NCBI RefSeq assembly: GCF_024810105.1
Contig: NZ_JANUDX010000009.1
Span: 124,001-188,000, forward strand
Direction: 5' to 3'
DNA: 64,000 bases
Source: Stenotrophomonas sp. BIGb0135
GTDB taxonomy: Bacteria; Pseudomonadota; Gammaproteobacteria; Xanthomonadales; Xanthomonadaceae
A program made the translations under genes and the position numbers. The notes beneath the pieces are model-generated. The model was not told the DNA's origin, made no database searches, and saw nothing but the letters and a program-made list of their open reading frames with translations. Positions 7,937-18,096 of this stretch are shown here, piece by piece. The first letter of the stretch is position 1, and every line of letters begins with the position of its first letter.

Positions 7937-9011
7937 GGCGCTGCTCCAGGGCGATCGCCTGCGCACGCTGGGCCAGCAGGTCCTGCGGCGGATCGGCGTA
8001 GAGGAAGTCGAACATCGCCTCGACCGGCTGCACCGGGGTGTTGAGGTAGAGGTTCACTTCCTCGTCCACGCGCTTGCCGCACTCGGCGGTCCACGCCGCT
8101 TCCTCCGCCTCGCTCCACACACCGGCATGGGTGAGGTACTTGCGCAGGCGCAGCATGGGCTCGCGCTGCCAGGCATCCTTCACCTCGGCGTCGTCGCGGT
8201 AGCGGCGCGCGTCATCGGCGGTGGTGTGGTCGGACAGGCGGTAGGTCATCAGTTCCAGCACCGTGCCACCGTCGCCGGCCAGCGCGCGCTCGCGCGCCTG
8301 CAGCATGGCGGCCATCACCGCGATCAGGTCGTTGCCGTCCACCTGCAGGCAGAACAGGCCACCGGCCAGGCCCTTCTGCGCCAGCGTTTCGGCACCGGTC
8401 TGGGCCGAACGCGGGACCGAGATGGCCCAGCCGTTGTTGACGATGCACAGGATCAGCGGGAGCTTGTAGGCACCGGCGGAGTTGAGCGCAGCGTAGAAGT
8501 CGGTCTTGGAGCTGCCGCCATCGCCGCACACCGCGACCGCGATCTGCTTCTCGTTGTTGAGCTTGAACTTCAGCGCGGCGCCGGCGGCGTGCAGGCACTG
8601 GGTGGAAATCGGCACGCAGAACGGGAAGTCCTTGGCCGCGTTGCCGCCGTAGTCGTTGCCACGCTCGTCGCCGCCCCAGTACATCAGCACGTCGCGGGGG
8701 CGCACGCCACGCATGAACATCGCGCCGTACTCGCGGTAGGACGGCGCGAACACGTCGTCCTTCTGCATCGAGGCGCCAATGCCCACGTGCGCGGCTTCGT
8801 GGCCCAGGCAGGCGGCGTAGGTACCCAGCTTGCCGGTGCGCTGCAACGCGATCGACTTGCCGTCGAACACGCGCACGAACAGCATCTGCTTGAACATGGG
8901 CAGCAGCGCGCGCGGGTCGCGCAGCGCCTCGGGCAGGTCATCGCGGACGAGCATGCCGTCCGTGTCCAGGTACTGGAGGTATTCGATCTTGAACTCAGCG
9001 GCAACCGTCAT
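7929..9011 (-). CDS. 2-oxoacid dehydrogenase E1 component, alpha subunit
   Basis: 360 residues with the thiamine-diphosphate motif: GDGGSSKTDFYAALN, then NNGWAIS, matching GDG-x(~26)-NN. Also typical are GHEAAHVGIGASM and the phosphorylation-loop-like segment YRLSDHTTADDARRYR. The family covers pyruvate and branched-chain 2-oxoacid dehydrogenases of the heterotetrameric type; the substrate cannot be settled from sequence alone. The ATG at 9011 (MTVAAEFKIEYLQYLD) is chosen because the extra 30 residues of the longer frame are unlike the family. It is first in the operon alpha, beta, SH3, E2. No E3 (lipoamide dehydrogenase) gene is nearby. Confidence 0.9.
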   Translation of the reverse strand: MTVAAEFKIEYLQYLDTDGMLVRDDLPEALRDPRALLPMFKQMLFVRVFDGKSIALQRTGKLGTYAACLGHEAAHVGIGASMQKDDVFAPSYREYGAMFMRGVRPRDVLMYWGGDERGNDYGGNAAKDFPFCVPISTQCLHAAGAALKFKLNNEKQIAVAVCGDGGSSKTDFYAALNSAGAYKLPLILCIVNNGWAISVPRSAQTGAETLAQKGLAGGLFCLQVDGNDLIAVMAAMLQARERALAGDGGTVLELMTYRLSDHTTADDARRYRDDAEVKDAWQREPMLRLRKYLTHAGVWSEAEEAAWTAECGKRVDEEVNLYLNTPVQPVEAMFDFLYADPPQDLLAQRAQAIALEQRHG

Positions 9012-9346
9012 TGCGTACTGCACCTTCGACAGGAAGTTACAAATGATATGAATTGCCATGTTAAGGAAGGCGTACGAAAAAGCCGTCCTGCGGCGCAGCA
9101 AGTGTCCCGGTGGACATTACGCCGATATACCCCATCGGGGGTGCGAAATGCCAATGACTGCAACGTATTCAGTTGCTGCAACCGGGCATGAGCGGGTGCT
9201 GGCGGGGCCGGTCAGGCGGCAGCCGTAGGCGGCCTGCCCGCGCAGAAATCCCGGCCTGGCCTGGCACCACACGGCGGCGTAGGGTGCCCGCCGCCCGGGA
9301 GCGCATGCTCTGCGCTACCCTTTGACCCCCTCATTTGGCCCACGCC
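9012..9346. other. Divergent control region between the E1 alpha gene and kynA
   Basis: 335 bases with no gene. It must hold the promoters of both operons. I note GCAAC-N7-GTTGC (9160-9176), followed immediately by the overlapping inverted repeat GTTGC-T-GCAAC (9172-9182), a possible regulator-binding site. No convincing -35/-10 pair was found. Confidence 0.35.
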
Positions 9347-10225
9347 ATGTCCGTCGAGAAGAACCAACGCGACCTCGAAGCCGGTATCCACACCGATCTG
9401 GAGGGGCGCCTGACCTACGGCGGCTACCTGCGGCTGGACCAGCTGCTCAGCGCCCAGCAGCCGCTGTCCAACCCGCCGCACCACGATGAGATGCTCTTCA
9501 TCATCCAGCACCAGACCTCCGAGCTGTGGTTGAAGCTGCTGGCCCACGAACTGCGCGCGGCGATCGGCTTCCTGCAGCGCGATGAGGTCTGGCAGTGCCG
9601 CAAGGTGCTGGCGCGCAGCAAGCAGGTGCTGCGCCAGTTGACCGAGCAGTGGTCGGTGCTGGAAACCCTGACTCCCTCGGAGTACATGGGCTTCCGCGAC
9701 GTGCTGGGCCCGTCCTCGGGCTTCCAGTCGCTGCAGTACCGCTACATCGAGTTCCTGCTGGGCAACAAGAACGCGCAGATGCTGCAGGTGTTCTCGCACG
9801 ACCCGGCCGGCCAGGCGCAGCTGCAGGAGGTGCTGGACGCGCCGAGCCTGTACGAGGAATTCCTGCGCTACCTGGCGCGCTTCGGCCACCCGGTCCCGGC
9901 CGCGTACACCGGCCGCGACTGGCGCCAGCCGCACGTGGCCGACGATGCCCTGCACCCGGTCTTCGAGCGGATCTACCAGAACACCGACCGCTTCTGGCGC
10001 GAGTACGCCCTGTGCGAGGACCTGGTGGACCTGGAGACCGCCTTCCAATTGTGGCGCTTCCGCCACATGCGCACGGTGATGCGGGTGATCGGCTTCAAGC
10101 GCGGTACCGGCGGCTCCAGCGGGGTGGGGTTCCTGCGCCAGGCGCTGGAGCTGACCTTCTTCCCGGAGCTGTTCCAGGTGCGCACCACGATCCGCAACGA
10201 CGACCCGATGCCGCCGGACGCCTGA
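9347..10225 (+). CDS. kynA: Tryptophan 2,3-dioxygenase
   Basis: 292 residues, a heme enzyme that opens the indole ring of L-tryptophan to N-formylkynurenine, the first step of the kynurenine pathway. Family-typical segments are [35 protein letters not shown] (with the conserved active-site His), [17 protein letters not shown] near residue 110-130, and the C-terminal [15 protein letters not shown]. The ATG at 9347 ([11 protein letters not shown]) is preferred to an in-frame TTG at 9335. It is monocistronic and no other kynurenine-pathway gene is in the window. Confidence 0.97.
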   Translation: MSVEKNQRDLEAGIHTDLEGRLTYGGYLRLDQLLSAQQPLSNPPHHDEMLFIIQHQTSELWLKLLAHELRAAIGFLQRDEVWQCRKVLARSKQVLRQLTEQWSVLETLTPSEYMGFRDVLGPSSGFQSLQYRYIEFLLGNKNAQMLQVFSHDPAGQAQLQEVLDAPSLYEEFLRYLARFGHPVPAAYTGRDWRQPHVADDALHPVFERIYQNTDRFWREYALCEDLVDLETAFQLWRFRHMRTVMRVIGFKRGTGGSSGVGFLRQALELTFFPELFQVRTTIRNDDPMPPDA

Positions 10226-10288
10226 TCCGGCCGGTGCACGAATAAGCCTATTCATATTTGTCGAGCGCATCCGCCGTACGGTGCGAGA

Positions 10289-10317
10289 GGCCCCGCCGTT
10301 GCTGCGCTGGCGGGGCC
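10289..10317 (+). terminator. Possible terminator hairpin downstream of kynA
   Basis: A perfect 9-bp stem GGCCCCGCC/GGCGGGGCC with an 11-base loop, 64 bases after the kynA stop. It lacks a T tract, so termination is uncertain. Confidence 0.4.
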
Positions 10318-10466
10318 GGCCGGTGGTTGCAGATGCAAGTTCAGCGACCGTGCCGGCAGTTGCAGGAATCGGCGTGTATTTGACGTGAACGCCGTTGGTC
10401 TGGGATTCTCCCGCGCTGTTTCGCACATCGGACGTGCATGTCTTCCACCGAACCCAGGAATCCCGC

Positions 10467-11969
<1,503 letters not shown>

Positions 11970-11977
11970 GATCCGCG

Positions 11978-12583
11978 ATGCGCATGCAAGCCTGGGGCTA
12001 TTCGATGATCGTGGCCGGCCTGCTGGCCGCCTGCTCGCCATCGTCGGCGCCCACCGCTGCGCCTGCGCAGCCGGTGGACACCACGCCGCAGAAGGCAGCG
12101 GTCGCCGATCCCGGCGAACCGGTCGCCTCGGGCAACACCCCGGCCGCGGCCGATGTCGCGGCCATCGCCGCGCTCAACGCGCAGTTCGACCCGGGCCGTG
12201 ATCCGGTCGCCGACCTGGCCACGGCCAAGGTCGAGGCCCAGCGCAGTGGCAAGCGGATCGTGCTGGACGTGGGCGGCGAGTGGTGCTCGTGGTGCCACCT
12301 GATGGATGCCTTCATCGAAGGCGATGCGGAGATCCGCAGCTTCCGCGACGCCCACTTCGTGTGGATGAAGGTCAACTACAGCGAAGACAACGAGAATGCG
12401 GCGTTCCTGTCGCAGTTCCCGGCGATCAAGGGCTACCCGCACCTGTTCGTGCTCGACGCCGACGGCACGTTGCTGCATTCGCAGTTCACCGGCGAGCTGG
12501 AGGCCGACAAGGGCCAGCCCAAGGGCTACAACCGCACGCGGTTCTTCGCCTTCATGAAGGACTGGGCGCCCAAGGCGCCGTAA
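11978..12583 (+). CDS. Thioredoxin-fold lipoprotein
   Basis: 201 residues. The lipoprotein signal peptide ends in LLAAC (lipidation Cys near residue 20), followed by a Pro/Ala-rich linker to about residue 60. A thioredoxin-like domain follows with the active site GGEWCSWCHLMD (Cys-Ser-Trp-Cys) and a later cis-Pro-type segment KGYPHLFVLDADG. This looks like the thioredoxin_7 / DUF255-like group, probably a periplasmic, membrane-anchored disulfide reductase or isomerase. It lies 8 bases after the peptide transporter gene and ends at a strong terminator. Confidence 0.85.
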   Translation: MRMQAWGYSMIVAGLLAACSPSSAPTAAPAQPVDTTPQKAAVADPGEPVASGNTPAAADVAAIAALNAQFDPGRDPVADLATAKVEAQRSGKRIVLDVGGEWCSWCHLMDAFIEGDAEIRSFRDAHFVWMKVNYSEDNENAAFLSQFPAIKGYPHLFVLDADGTLLHSQFTGELEADKGQPKGYNRTRFFAFMKDWAPKAP

Positions 12584-12587
12584 GCAG

Positions 12588-12617
12588 AAAAGCCGCGGAT
12601 TCCGCGGCTTTTTTTTG
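12588..12617 (+). terminator. Rho-independent terminator after the thioredoxin-like lipoprotein gene
   Basis: AAAAGCCGCGG-att-CCGCGGCTTTTTTTT: an 8-bp GC-rich stem flanked by A and T tracts, starting 4 bases past the stop codon. A textbook intrinsic terminator. Confidence 0.9.
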
Positions 12618-12639
12618 TCGCGTGCTGCAGGGAGTCGAG

Positions 12640-13116
12640 CTACTTCAGCACGCAGATGCCGAAGGTTTCGGTGTCGGGATGGGCGACCGCCTCGTGCGCG
12701 AGGTCGCACACCAACGCCAACGGCCGGCCCTTCACTTCGCCCCGCCGGTCGTAGTTGTGCTTGGCCATGAACCAACCCGTGTGCTCCTTGCCCTGGTAAC
12801 GCAGCGTGAGGCGTTGGACGATGACCGGCTCATGCGGCAGCAGTCCGGCGGTCCACGACGTTCCGGTCACTTCCGCGAAGTGGAAGCGGCCCTGCGCATC
12901 GGTGGTCACGGTCGTGGTGCGCTTCTGTTCGCCCCAGTGCCAGTGGTAGTCCTGCTCCACTTCGACGCCCTGCACCGGCTGCCCGTGCAGCAGCACGGTG
13001 CCGTGCACTTCGGAGAACAGATACAGCGTCTTTGAAAAGGCCATTGCCCATCCTGGTGTGAGGAGTCCCGCCAGCAGCAGCGTGAGGCAGGTCAAGCGGA
13101 TCCGTTGTGCGTTCAT
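12640..13116 (-). CDS. Small secreted beta-sandwich-like protein, copy A (DUF6795-like)
   Basis: 158 residues with a Sec signal peptide (LTLLLAGLLTPGWAMA, cleavage near residue 26), then LYLFSEVHGTVLLHGQPVQGVEV and TTTVTTDAQGRFHFAEV. The pattern G-x-V-x-x-x-G-x-P-x-x-G-x-x-V followed by TDAQGRF is that of carboxypeptidase-regulatory-like beta-sandwich domains; my best guess is DUF6795. A conserved Cys pair lies near the C-terminus (LVCDLAHEA, FGICVLK). The gene is 17 bases downstream of a paralog with nearly the same sequence. Role unknown, probably periplasmic. Confidence 0.8.
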   Translation of the reverse strand: MNAQRIRLTCLTLLLAGLLTPGWAMAFSKTLYLFSEVHGTVLLHGQPVQGVEVEQDYHWHWGEQKRTTTVTTDAQGRFHFAEVTGTSWTAGLLPHEPVIVQRLTLRYQGKEHTGWFMAKHNYDRRGEVKGRPLALVCDLAHEAVAHPDTETFGICVLK

Positions 13117-13133
13117 GGCCGTGGCTCGCCTGC

Positions 13134-13613
13134 TCAACGCAGCGTGCAGATGCCGAAGGTTCTCAGCTCCGGACGGGCCACTGCGTCGTCGGCCAGGTCG
13201 CAGACCAGCTGCAGCGGCCGGCCGGCCACTTCGCCCAGCCGGTCGTAGTTGTCCTTGCCGTGGCTCCAGCCGCTGTATTCCTTGCCCAAGTAGCGCAGGG
13301 TGATGGTCTGCATGATCACCGGCTGGTGGGGCAGCAGATTGGCGGTCCACGAGGTTCCGGTCACTTCCGCGAAGTGGAAGCGGCCCTGCGCATCGGTGGT
13401 CACGGTCGTGGTGCGCTTCTGTTCGCCCCAGTGCCAGTGGTAGTCCTGCGCCACTTCGACGCCCGGCACCGGCTGCCCGTTCAACAGCACCGTGCCATGC
13501 ACTTCGGAAAACAGATACAGCGTCTTTGAAAAAAATGCCATCGCCCCTCCTGGCGTGAGAATGCCTGCAAGCAGCAGGGTGCAACCGGCCCATCGCCTCG
13601 TTCCGGCATGCAT
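13134..13613 (-). CDS. Small secreted beta-sandwich-like protein, copy B (DUF6795-like)
   Basis: 159 residues, paralog of the gene that follows it: signal peptide CTLLLAGILTPGGAMA, then LYLFSEVHGTVLLNGQPVPGVEV and the same TTTVTTDAQGRFHFAEVTGTSW core. The two proteins are almost identical in the middle and differ mostly in the signal peptide and C-terminal third, so this is a tandem duplication with either recent origin or gene conversion. Both share the C-terminal Cys positions. It is first in a two-gene operon. Function unknown. Confidence 0.8.
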   Translation of the reverse strand: MHAGTRRWAGCTLLLAGILTPGGAMAFFSKTLYLFSEVHGTVLLNGQPVPGVEVAQDYHWHWGEQKRTTTVTTDAQGRFHFAEVTGTSWTANLLPHQPVIMQTITLRYLGKEYSGWSHGKDNYDRLGEVAGRPLQLVCDLADDAVARPELRTFGICTLR

Positions 13614-13724
13614 TGGCGTGCCCTGCCTCGTCCCTGATCAAGCGGCCATGGTCGCATCATTGGCCGCGCTGCCGGAACCCGCCCTCAACTTCCGCGCCTG
13701 CCTGCCGCTATCCCCAAGGACCTC

Positions 13725-14903
13725 ATGCCGCGCAGTTCGTGGCGCACAACCGACGGATCGATACGCATGCAGCCGGGCACCAGCGACAGCACTTCCGATA
13801 CCACCCTCGAGGCACCGGCTGGCGTGAGCCTGCCGCCGGTGGACGTCCTGCTCGACGACCACGGCGCTGGCGAGACCGCCGCCGCCGACACGCCCGCCCC
13901 CGGCGCGATCCGCTACCGCCTGCCGTTGGTGGCCGTGCCGGACAACGTGCTGCTCAAGGCCGCGGTGCAGAAACTGGTCGAGCAGAAAACCCAGCTGGAC
14001 ATGCTGGCGCGCACCCCGGCGCTGGCCGGCGTGCTGCCGGCCGAGTGGCAGGGCAGCGGGGTGCGGGCAGTGGACCTGCAGGGCTTCGTGCTGTCGGTGC
14101 TGCCGTTCCTGCACAACGCGGCCAAGGCCGAGACCTCCCCGGCGCGGCTGCCGCTCAAGCACGTGCTGGGCGATACCGGGCGCTGGGACAGTGGCGACGT
14201 GGACGAGCCCAAGTCGCTGGCGTTCTTCCTGGCCAGCGACGATCGCGCCAGCGCGGGTGCCAAGGACCCGGCCGAGGCCTACCTGGTGGCCGCGCTGGGC
14301 CTGGCCTGGGCGCACGAAGGGCGCACCCGCCCCGGCTTCCTGCGCCAGATGGGCTACGACAGCATGGCCGCGCGCGTGCACCTGCTGCCCTATCCGGAGC
14401 CGGGCCAACTGGCGCTGTATGGCGTGGTCGCCAACGGGGTGAGCCAGCTGTGGTGCGTGCTCGACCGGCGCAAGCTGCGCCCGCTGCTGGCGCCGTGGAT
14501 CAGCGTGCCCTTGCTGACCGCCTACGGGGTCGCGGCGCCGGGGACATGGCCGACCTCATTCCCACCGGTGGAGGAGGTGGCGCAGATGCTGGCCACCGCG
14601 CGCACCGGCAAGGGGCCGGTGGAAGTGGACCTGACCAAGGTCGCCGCCAAGGTCCAGCAGGACGCCTCGGCCGAAACCTGGATGCCGGTGAGCCTGCTCC
14701 AGGTCGGCACCTGGGCGCCGCGCTGGGGCTACTTCATGGCCACCTTCATCGGCCTGCCGACGGCGCTGCTGGTGCTGGCCGCGCTGGCCCTGCCCAACGC
14801 CATCGAAGCGGCGGTGGTGGCCGCCTCGCTGGCGTTCGCCGGTGGCGCCATCGGCGCGCTGGCCGCGCCCTGGGTACATGCCCGGCGCAAGCACCTGAGC
14901 TGA
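13725..14903 (+). CDS. Hypothetical protein with C-terminal membrane hairpin
   Basis: 392 residues that I do not assign to a family. The first 45 residues are polar and rich in Ser, Thr, Asp and Ala. A largely soluble central region follows. Two hydrophobic helices lie near residues 337-383 (WGYFMATFIGLPTALLVLAALAL and a Gly/Ala-rich second helix), ending with a basic HARRKHLS tail. So it is probably an inner-membrane protein with a large cytoplasmic N-terminal part. The ATG at 13725 has AAGGA four bases upstream, and a later ATG at 13767 is possible. It converges with the marR gene. Confidence 0.65.
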   Translation: MPRSSWRTTDGSIRMQPGTSDSTSDTTLEAPAGVSLPPVDVLLDDHGAGETAAADTPAPGAIRYRLPLVAVPDNVLLKAAVQKLVEQKTQLDMLARTPALAGVLPAEWQGSGVRAVDLQGFVLSVLPFLHNAAKAETSPARLPLKHVLGDTGRWDSGDVDEPKSLAFFLASDDRASAGAKDPAEAYLVAALGLAWAHEGRTRPGFLRQMGYDSMAARVHLLPYPEPGQLALYGVVANGVSQLWCVLDRRKLRPLLAPWISVPLLTAYGVAAPGTWPTSFPPVEEVAQMLATARTGKGPVEVDLTKVAAKVQQDASAETWMPVSLLQVGTWAPRWGYFMATFIGLPTALLVLAALALPNAIEAAVVAASLAFAGGAIGALAAPWVHARRKHLS

Positions 14904-14909
14904 CCCGCA

Positions 14910-14927
14910 ACGCCCCTGCGGGGGCGT
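14910..14927. terminator. Possible bidirectional terminator hairpin between convergent genes
   Basis: ACGCCCC-tgcg-GGGGCGT, a 7-bp GC stem in the 32-base gap between two convergent stop codons. There is no T tract, so it is weak evidence. Confidence 0.4.
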
Positions 14928-14935
14928 CGCCGGGC

Positions 14936-15427
14936 TCAGCCCTGGTCCATTTTCTGCAGGCCTTCCCCGGCCAGGCGCAGGATCAGCGTTTCCAGCATCT
15001 GCTCCTCCTCCTCGCTCAGCACGGACATCAGCTTGCGGGTGATCTCGATCACCAGCGGGGCGATGGTCTCGTACACCTCGAAGCCGGCCGCCGACAGCGC
15101 CAGCACCGAGCGGCGGCGGTCATCGCCGTGGGTTTCACGCTTGATGAAGCCCCGCTCGAGCAGTCTGGCCACGGCGCGGCTGACGGCCACCTTGTCCATC
15201 GCGGTGCGGTCGGATACCTCGCTGGCCGAGGAGCCGGGGTACAGGGCCAGGATGGTGATGACCCGCCATTCCGGGATCGCCAGACCGTAGCGGTCCCCGT
15301 ACAGCTTGGCGATATTGCCGCTGACCCGGTTGGACAGCACGCTCAGCCGGTACGGCAGGAACTGCTCCAGGTCGAGCAGGGCGTGCGAGGCGCGGATGCT
15401 GTGGCTGCTGGGATCGGGTGGGCTCAT
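14936..15427 (-). CDS. MarR-family transcriptional regulator next to hpd
   Basis: 163 residues with a winged-helix MarR core: IPEWRVITILALYPGSSASEVSDRT for the helix before the recognition helix, AMDKVAVSRAVARLLERGFI for the recognition helix, then a wing with KRETHGDDRRRSVLALSAAG. It is divergent from the hpd-hmgA catabolic genes, which suggests it controls them and itself in response to an aromatic ligand. A candidate operator lies 23 bases upstream of its start. The ATG at 15427 gives the normal MarR length; the frame continues upstream but only over the hpd coding strand. Confidence 0.88.
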   Translation of the reverse strand: MSPPDPSSHSIRASHALLDLEQFLPYRLSVLSNRVSGNIAKLYGDRYGLAIPEWRVITILALYPGSSASEVSDRTAMDKVAVSRAVARLLERGFIKRETHGDDRRRSVLALSAAGFEVYETIAPLVIEITRKLMSVLSEEEEQMLETLILRLAGEGLQKMDQG

Positions 15428-15440
15428 GCTGCGGTGCACC

Positions 15441-15469
15441 TTGATGGTGGTTTCATGTGAAACTATAAA
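15441..15469 (+). promoter_or_regulatory. hpd promoter with an inverted-repeat operator in its spacer
   Basis: TTGATG (15441-15446) and TATAAA (15464-15469) are separated by exactly 17 bases. Inside the spacer sits the inverted repeat GTTTCA-tg-TGAAAC (15450-15463). A repressor bound there would cover the core promoter of hpd, and it also sits just upstream of the marR start. The binding protein is inferred to be the adjacent MarR regulator. Confidence 0.6.
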
Positions 15470-15556
15470 CCTTAGTTCCGGACACCGCATTCTCGCGGGT
15501 CTGCCTTCCGCCCGCACCTGGTTTTTTCCGCTGCGGACCTGCTTTGGAGCCACATC

Positions 15557-16672
15557 ATGACCAGCCAACTGAGCACCGCGTCCTACGCACCCGATCCGGG
15601 CATGCAGGTCACCACCTTCGAAAACCCGATGGGCATCGACGGTTTCGAGTTCGTCGAGTTCGCCGCACCGGCCGGCCGCGGCCCCGAACTGCACGACTAC
15701 TTCCGCAAGATGGGCTTCACCGCGGTGCTGCGCCACAAGCGCCGCGCGATCACCGTCTACCGCCAGGGCGACGTCAACTTCCTGGTCAACGAAGAGCCGG
15801 ACTCGTTCGCTGCCGATTTCGCCGACAAACACGGTCCCTGCGCCTGCGGCTTCGCCATCCGCTTCAAGAAGCCGGGTGACGAGGTGTACCAGATGGCGCT
15901 GGGCAACGGTGCCGAGCCGATCGACTTCAAGCCCGAATCCAAGGCCGTGCCGGCCCCGGTGATCAAGGGCATCGGCGACTGCATGCTGTACCTGGTGGAT
16001 CGCTACGGCGCGGCCGGCAGCATGTTCGATGCCGACTACGCGCCGATCGAAGGCGTCAACCAGCGCCCGACCGGGTTCGGCCTGACCTTCATCGACCACC
16101 TCACCCACAACCTGTATTTCGGCAACATGCAGCAGTGGTCGGACTACTACGAGCGCCTGTTCAACTTCCGCGAGATCCGCTACTTCGACATCAAGGGCCT
16201 CAAGACCGGCCTGGTGTCCAAGGCGATGACCGCCCCGGACGGCATCGTGCGCATCCCGCTCAACGAATCCTCCGATCCGAAGAGCCAGATCAACGAGTAC
16301 CTCGACGCCTACAAGGGCGAGGGCATCCAGCACATCGCCTGCTTCACCGACAACATCTACGACACCGTGGAAGCGATGCGCGCCCAGGGCGTGGAGTTCC
16401 TCGACACGCCGGACACCTACTTCGACGTGATCGACATGCGCGTGCCCGGGCATGGCGAAGACGTGGCGCGCCTGGCGAAGAACAAGATCCTGATCGACGC
16501 CGATCCGGAAACCAAGCAGCGCAAGCTGCTGCAGATCTTCACCACCAACTGCATCGGCCCGATCTTCTTCGAGATCATCCAGCGCAAGGGCAATGAAGGG
16601 TTCGGCGAAGGCAACTTCACCGCGCTGTTCGAAAGCATCGAGCGCGACCAGATCAAGCGCGGCGTGCTGTAA
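15557..16672 (+). CDS. hpd: 4-hydroxyphenylpyruvate dioxygenase
   Basis: 371 residues, a non-heme iron enzyme that converts 4-hydroxyphenylpyruvate to homogentisate in tyrosine breakdown. It has two vicinal-oxygen-chelate domains. Family-typical segments are NPMGIDGFEFVEFAAP near the N-terminus, FGLTFIDHLTHNL (iron-ligand His), GEGIQHIACFTDNIYDTV (second His) and IGPIFFEIIQRKGNEGFGEGNFTALFESIE (iron-ligand Glu and C-terminal gate helix). Downstream, hmgA consumes its product. It is preceded by a promoter with a likely MarR operator. Confidence 0.96.
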   Translation: MTSQLSTASYAPDPGMQVTTFENPMGIDGFEFVEFAAPAGRGPELHDYFRKMGFTAVLRHKRRAITVYRQGDVNFLVNEEPDSFAADFADKHGPCACGFAIRFKKPGDEVYQMALGNGAEPIDFKPESKAVPAPVIKGIGDCMLYLVDRYGAAGSMFDADYAPIEGVNQRPTGFGLTFIDHLTHNLYFGNMQQWSDYYERLFNFREIRYFDIKGLKTGLVSKAMTAPDGIVRIPLNESSDPKSQINEYLDAYKGEGIQHIACFTDNIYDTVEAMRAQGVEFLDTPDTYFDVIDMRVPGHGEDVARLAKNKILIDADPETKQRKLLQIFTTNCIGPIFFEIIQRKGNEGFGEGNFTALFESIERDQIKRGVL

Positions 16673-16719
16673 CGTCACCCGGCATCGGTCCGGCGCGGCG
16701 TCCGCCGCCGGACCACCTC

Positions 16720-16742
16720 GTAGCGCCGGGCACTGCCCGGCT
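16720..16742 (+). repeat. SMAG-like palindrome between hpd and hmgA
   Basis: GTAG followed by CGCCGGGCA-c-TGCCCGGCT, the GTAG-headed stem-loop form typical of Stenotrophomonas. As a hairpin between two genes of one pathway it could separate or tune their expression. Confidence 0.6.
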
Positions 16743-16794
16743 GCTTCAATGCCCCCCATTGCACACCTCCCAGGCTCCGCCAGGACACGCATAG

Positions 16795-18096
16795 ATGAGC
16801 ACCTCCATCACCGCCCGCGGCTACCAGACCGGCTTTGGCAACGAGTTCGCCACCGAGGCCGTCCCCGGCGCGCTGCCGGTAGGACGCAATTCGCCGCAGC
16901 GGGTTGCGCATGGCCTGTACGCCGAACAGCTGTCGGGCACCGCGTTCACCGCACCGCGCGGCAGCAACCGGCGCAGCTGGCTGTACCGCATCCGCCCGGC
17001 AGTGGCGCACGGCGAATTCAGCGCGTACGCCCAGCCGCACCTGCACGGCGATTTCGCCGCCGCGGCGGTGTCGCCCAACCAGCTGCGCTGGGACCCGCTG
17101 CCGCTGCCCGGCACCCCCACCGATTTCATCGATGGTCTGTACACCATGGGCGGCAACGGCGCGCCCGATGCGCACCATGGCGTCGGCATCCACCTGTACG
17201 CGGCCAACGCCGACATGCAGGGCCGTTACTTCTACAACGCCGACGGCGAGCTGCTGATCGTGCCGCAGCTGGGCCGCCTGCGCCTGCTCACCGAGCTGGG
17301 CGTGATCGAGATCGAGCCGCAGCAGGTGGCGGTGATCCCGCGTGGCGTGCGCTTCCGGGTCGAACTGCCCGACGGTGAGGCACGTGGCTACGTCTGCGAA
17401 AACTTCGGCGCGCTGCTGAAGCTGCCGGACCTGGGGCCGATCGGCTCCAACGGCCTGGCCAATCCGCGCGATTTCGAAACACCGCAGGCCGCCTTCGAGA
17501 ACATCGAGGGTAGTTTCGAGCTGATCGCCAAGTTTGGCGGGCAGCTGTGGCGTGCCGACATCGATCATTCGCCGCTGGACGTGGTCGCCTGGCATGGCAA
17601 CTACGCGCCTTACCGCTACGACCTGCGTCGCTTCAACACCATCGGCTCGATCAGCCACGACCATCCGGACCCGTCGATCTTCCTGGTGCTGCATTCGCCC
17701 AGCGATACCGCCGGCACCAGCAACATGGACTTCGCGATCTTCCCGCCGCGCTGGCTGGTGGCGCAGGACACGTTCCGCCCGCCGTGGTTCCACCGCAACA
17801 TCGCCAGCGAGTTCATGGGCCTCATCCACGGTGCCTACGATGCCAAGGCCGAGGGGTTCGTCCCCGGCGGCGCCTCGCTGCACAACTGCATGAGTGGCCA
17901 CGGCCCGGATGCGGCGACCTTCGACAAGGCGTCGGCGGCCGACCTGAGCAAGCCGGACGTGATCAAGGACACCATGGCCTTCATGTTTGAAACGCGTGGC
18001 GTGATCCGCCCCACCGCGCAGGCGATGGACGCCGCGCACCGGCAGCGTGGTTACCAGCAGTGCTGGAAGGGGCTGAAGGCGAACTTCGTCCCGTGA
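16795..18096 (+). CDS. hmgA: Homogentisate 1,2-dioxygenase
   Basis: 433 residues. The non-heme iron enzyme opens the homogentisate ring to maleylacetoacetate, directly after the Hpd reaction. Family-typical segments are [14 protein letters not shown] at the N-terminus, [32 protein letters not shown] and the iron site region [16 protein letters not shown] with [15 protein letters not shown]. The length matches the family. The next gene starts with GTG overlapping its TGA stop. The fumarylacetoacetase and maleylacetoacetate isomerase genes are not in the window. Confidence 0.97.
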   Translation: MSTSITARGYQTGFGNEFATEAVPGALPVGRNSPQRVAHGLYAEQLSGTAFTAPRGSNRRSWLYRIRPAVAHGEFSAYAQPHLHGDFAAAAVSPNQLRWDPLPLPGTPTDFIDGLYTMGGNGAPDAHHGVGIHLYAANADMQGRYFYNADGELLIVPQLGRLRLLTELGVIEIEPQQVAVIPRGVRFRVELPDGEARGYVCENFGALLKLPDLGPIGSNGLANPRDFETPQAAFENIEGSFELIAKFGGQLWRADIDHSPLDVVAWHGNYAPYRYDLRRFNTIGSISHDHPDPSIFLVLHSPSDTAGTSNMDFAIFPPRWLVAQDTFRPPWFHRNIASEFMGLIHGAYDAKAEGFVPGGASLHNCMSGHGPDAATFDKASAADLSKPDVIKDTMAFMFETRGVIRPTAQAMDAAHRQRGYQQCWKGLKANFVP

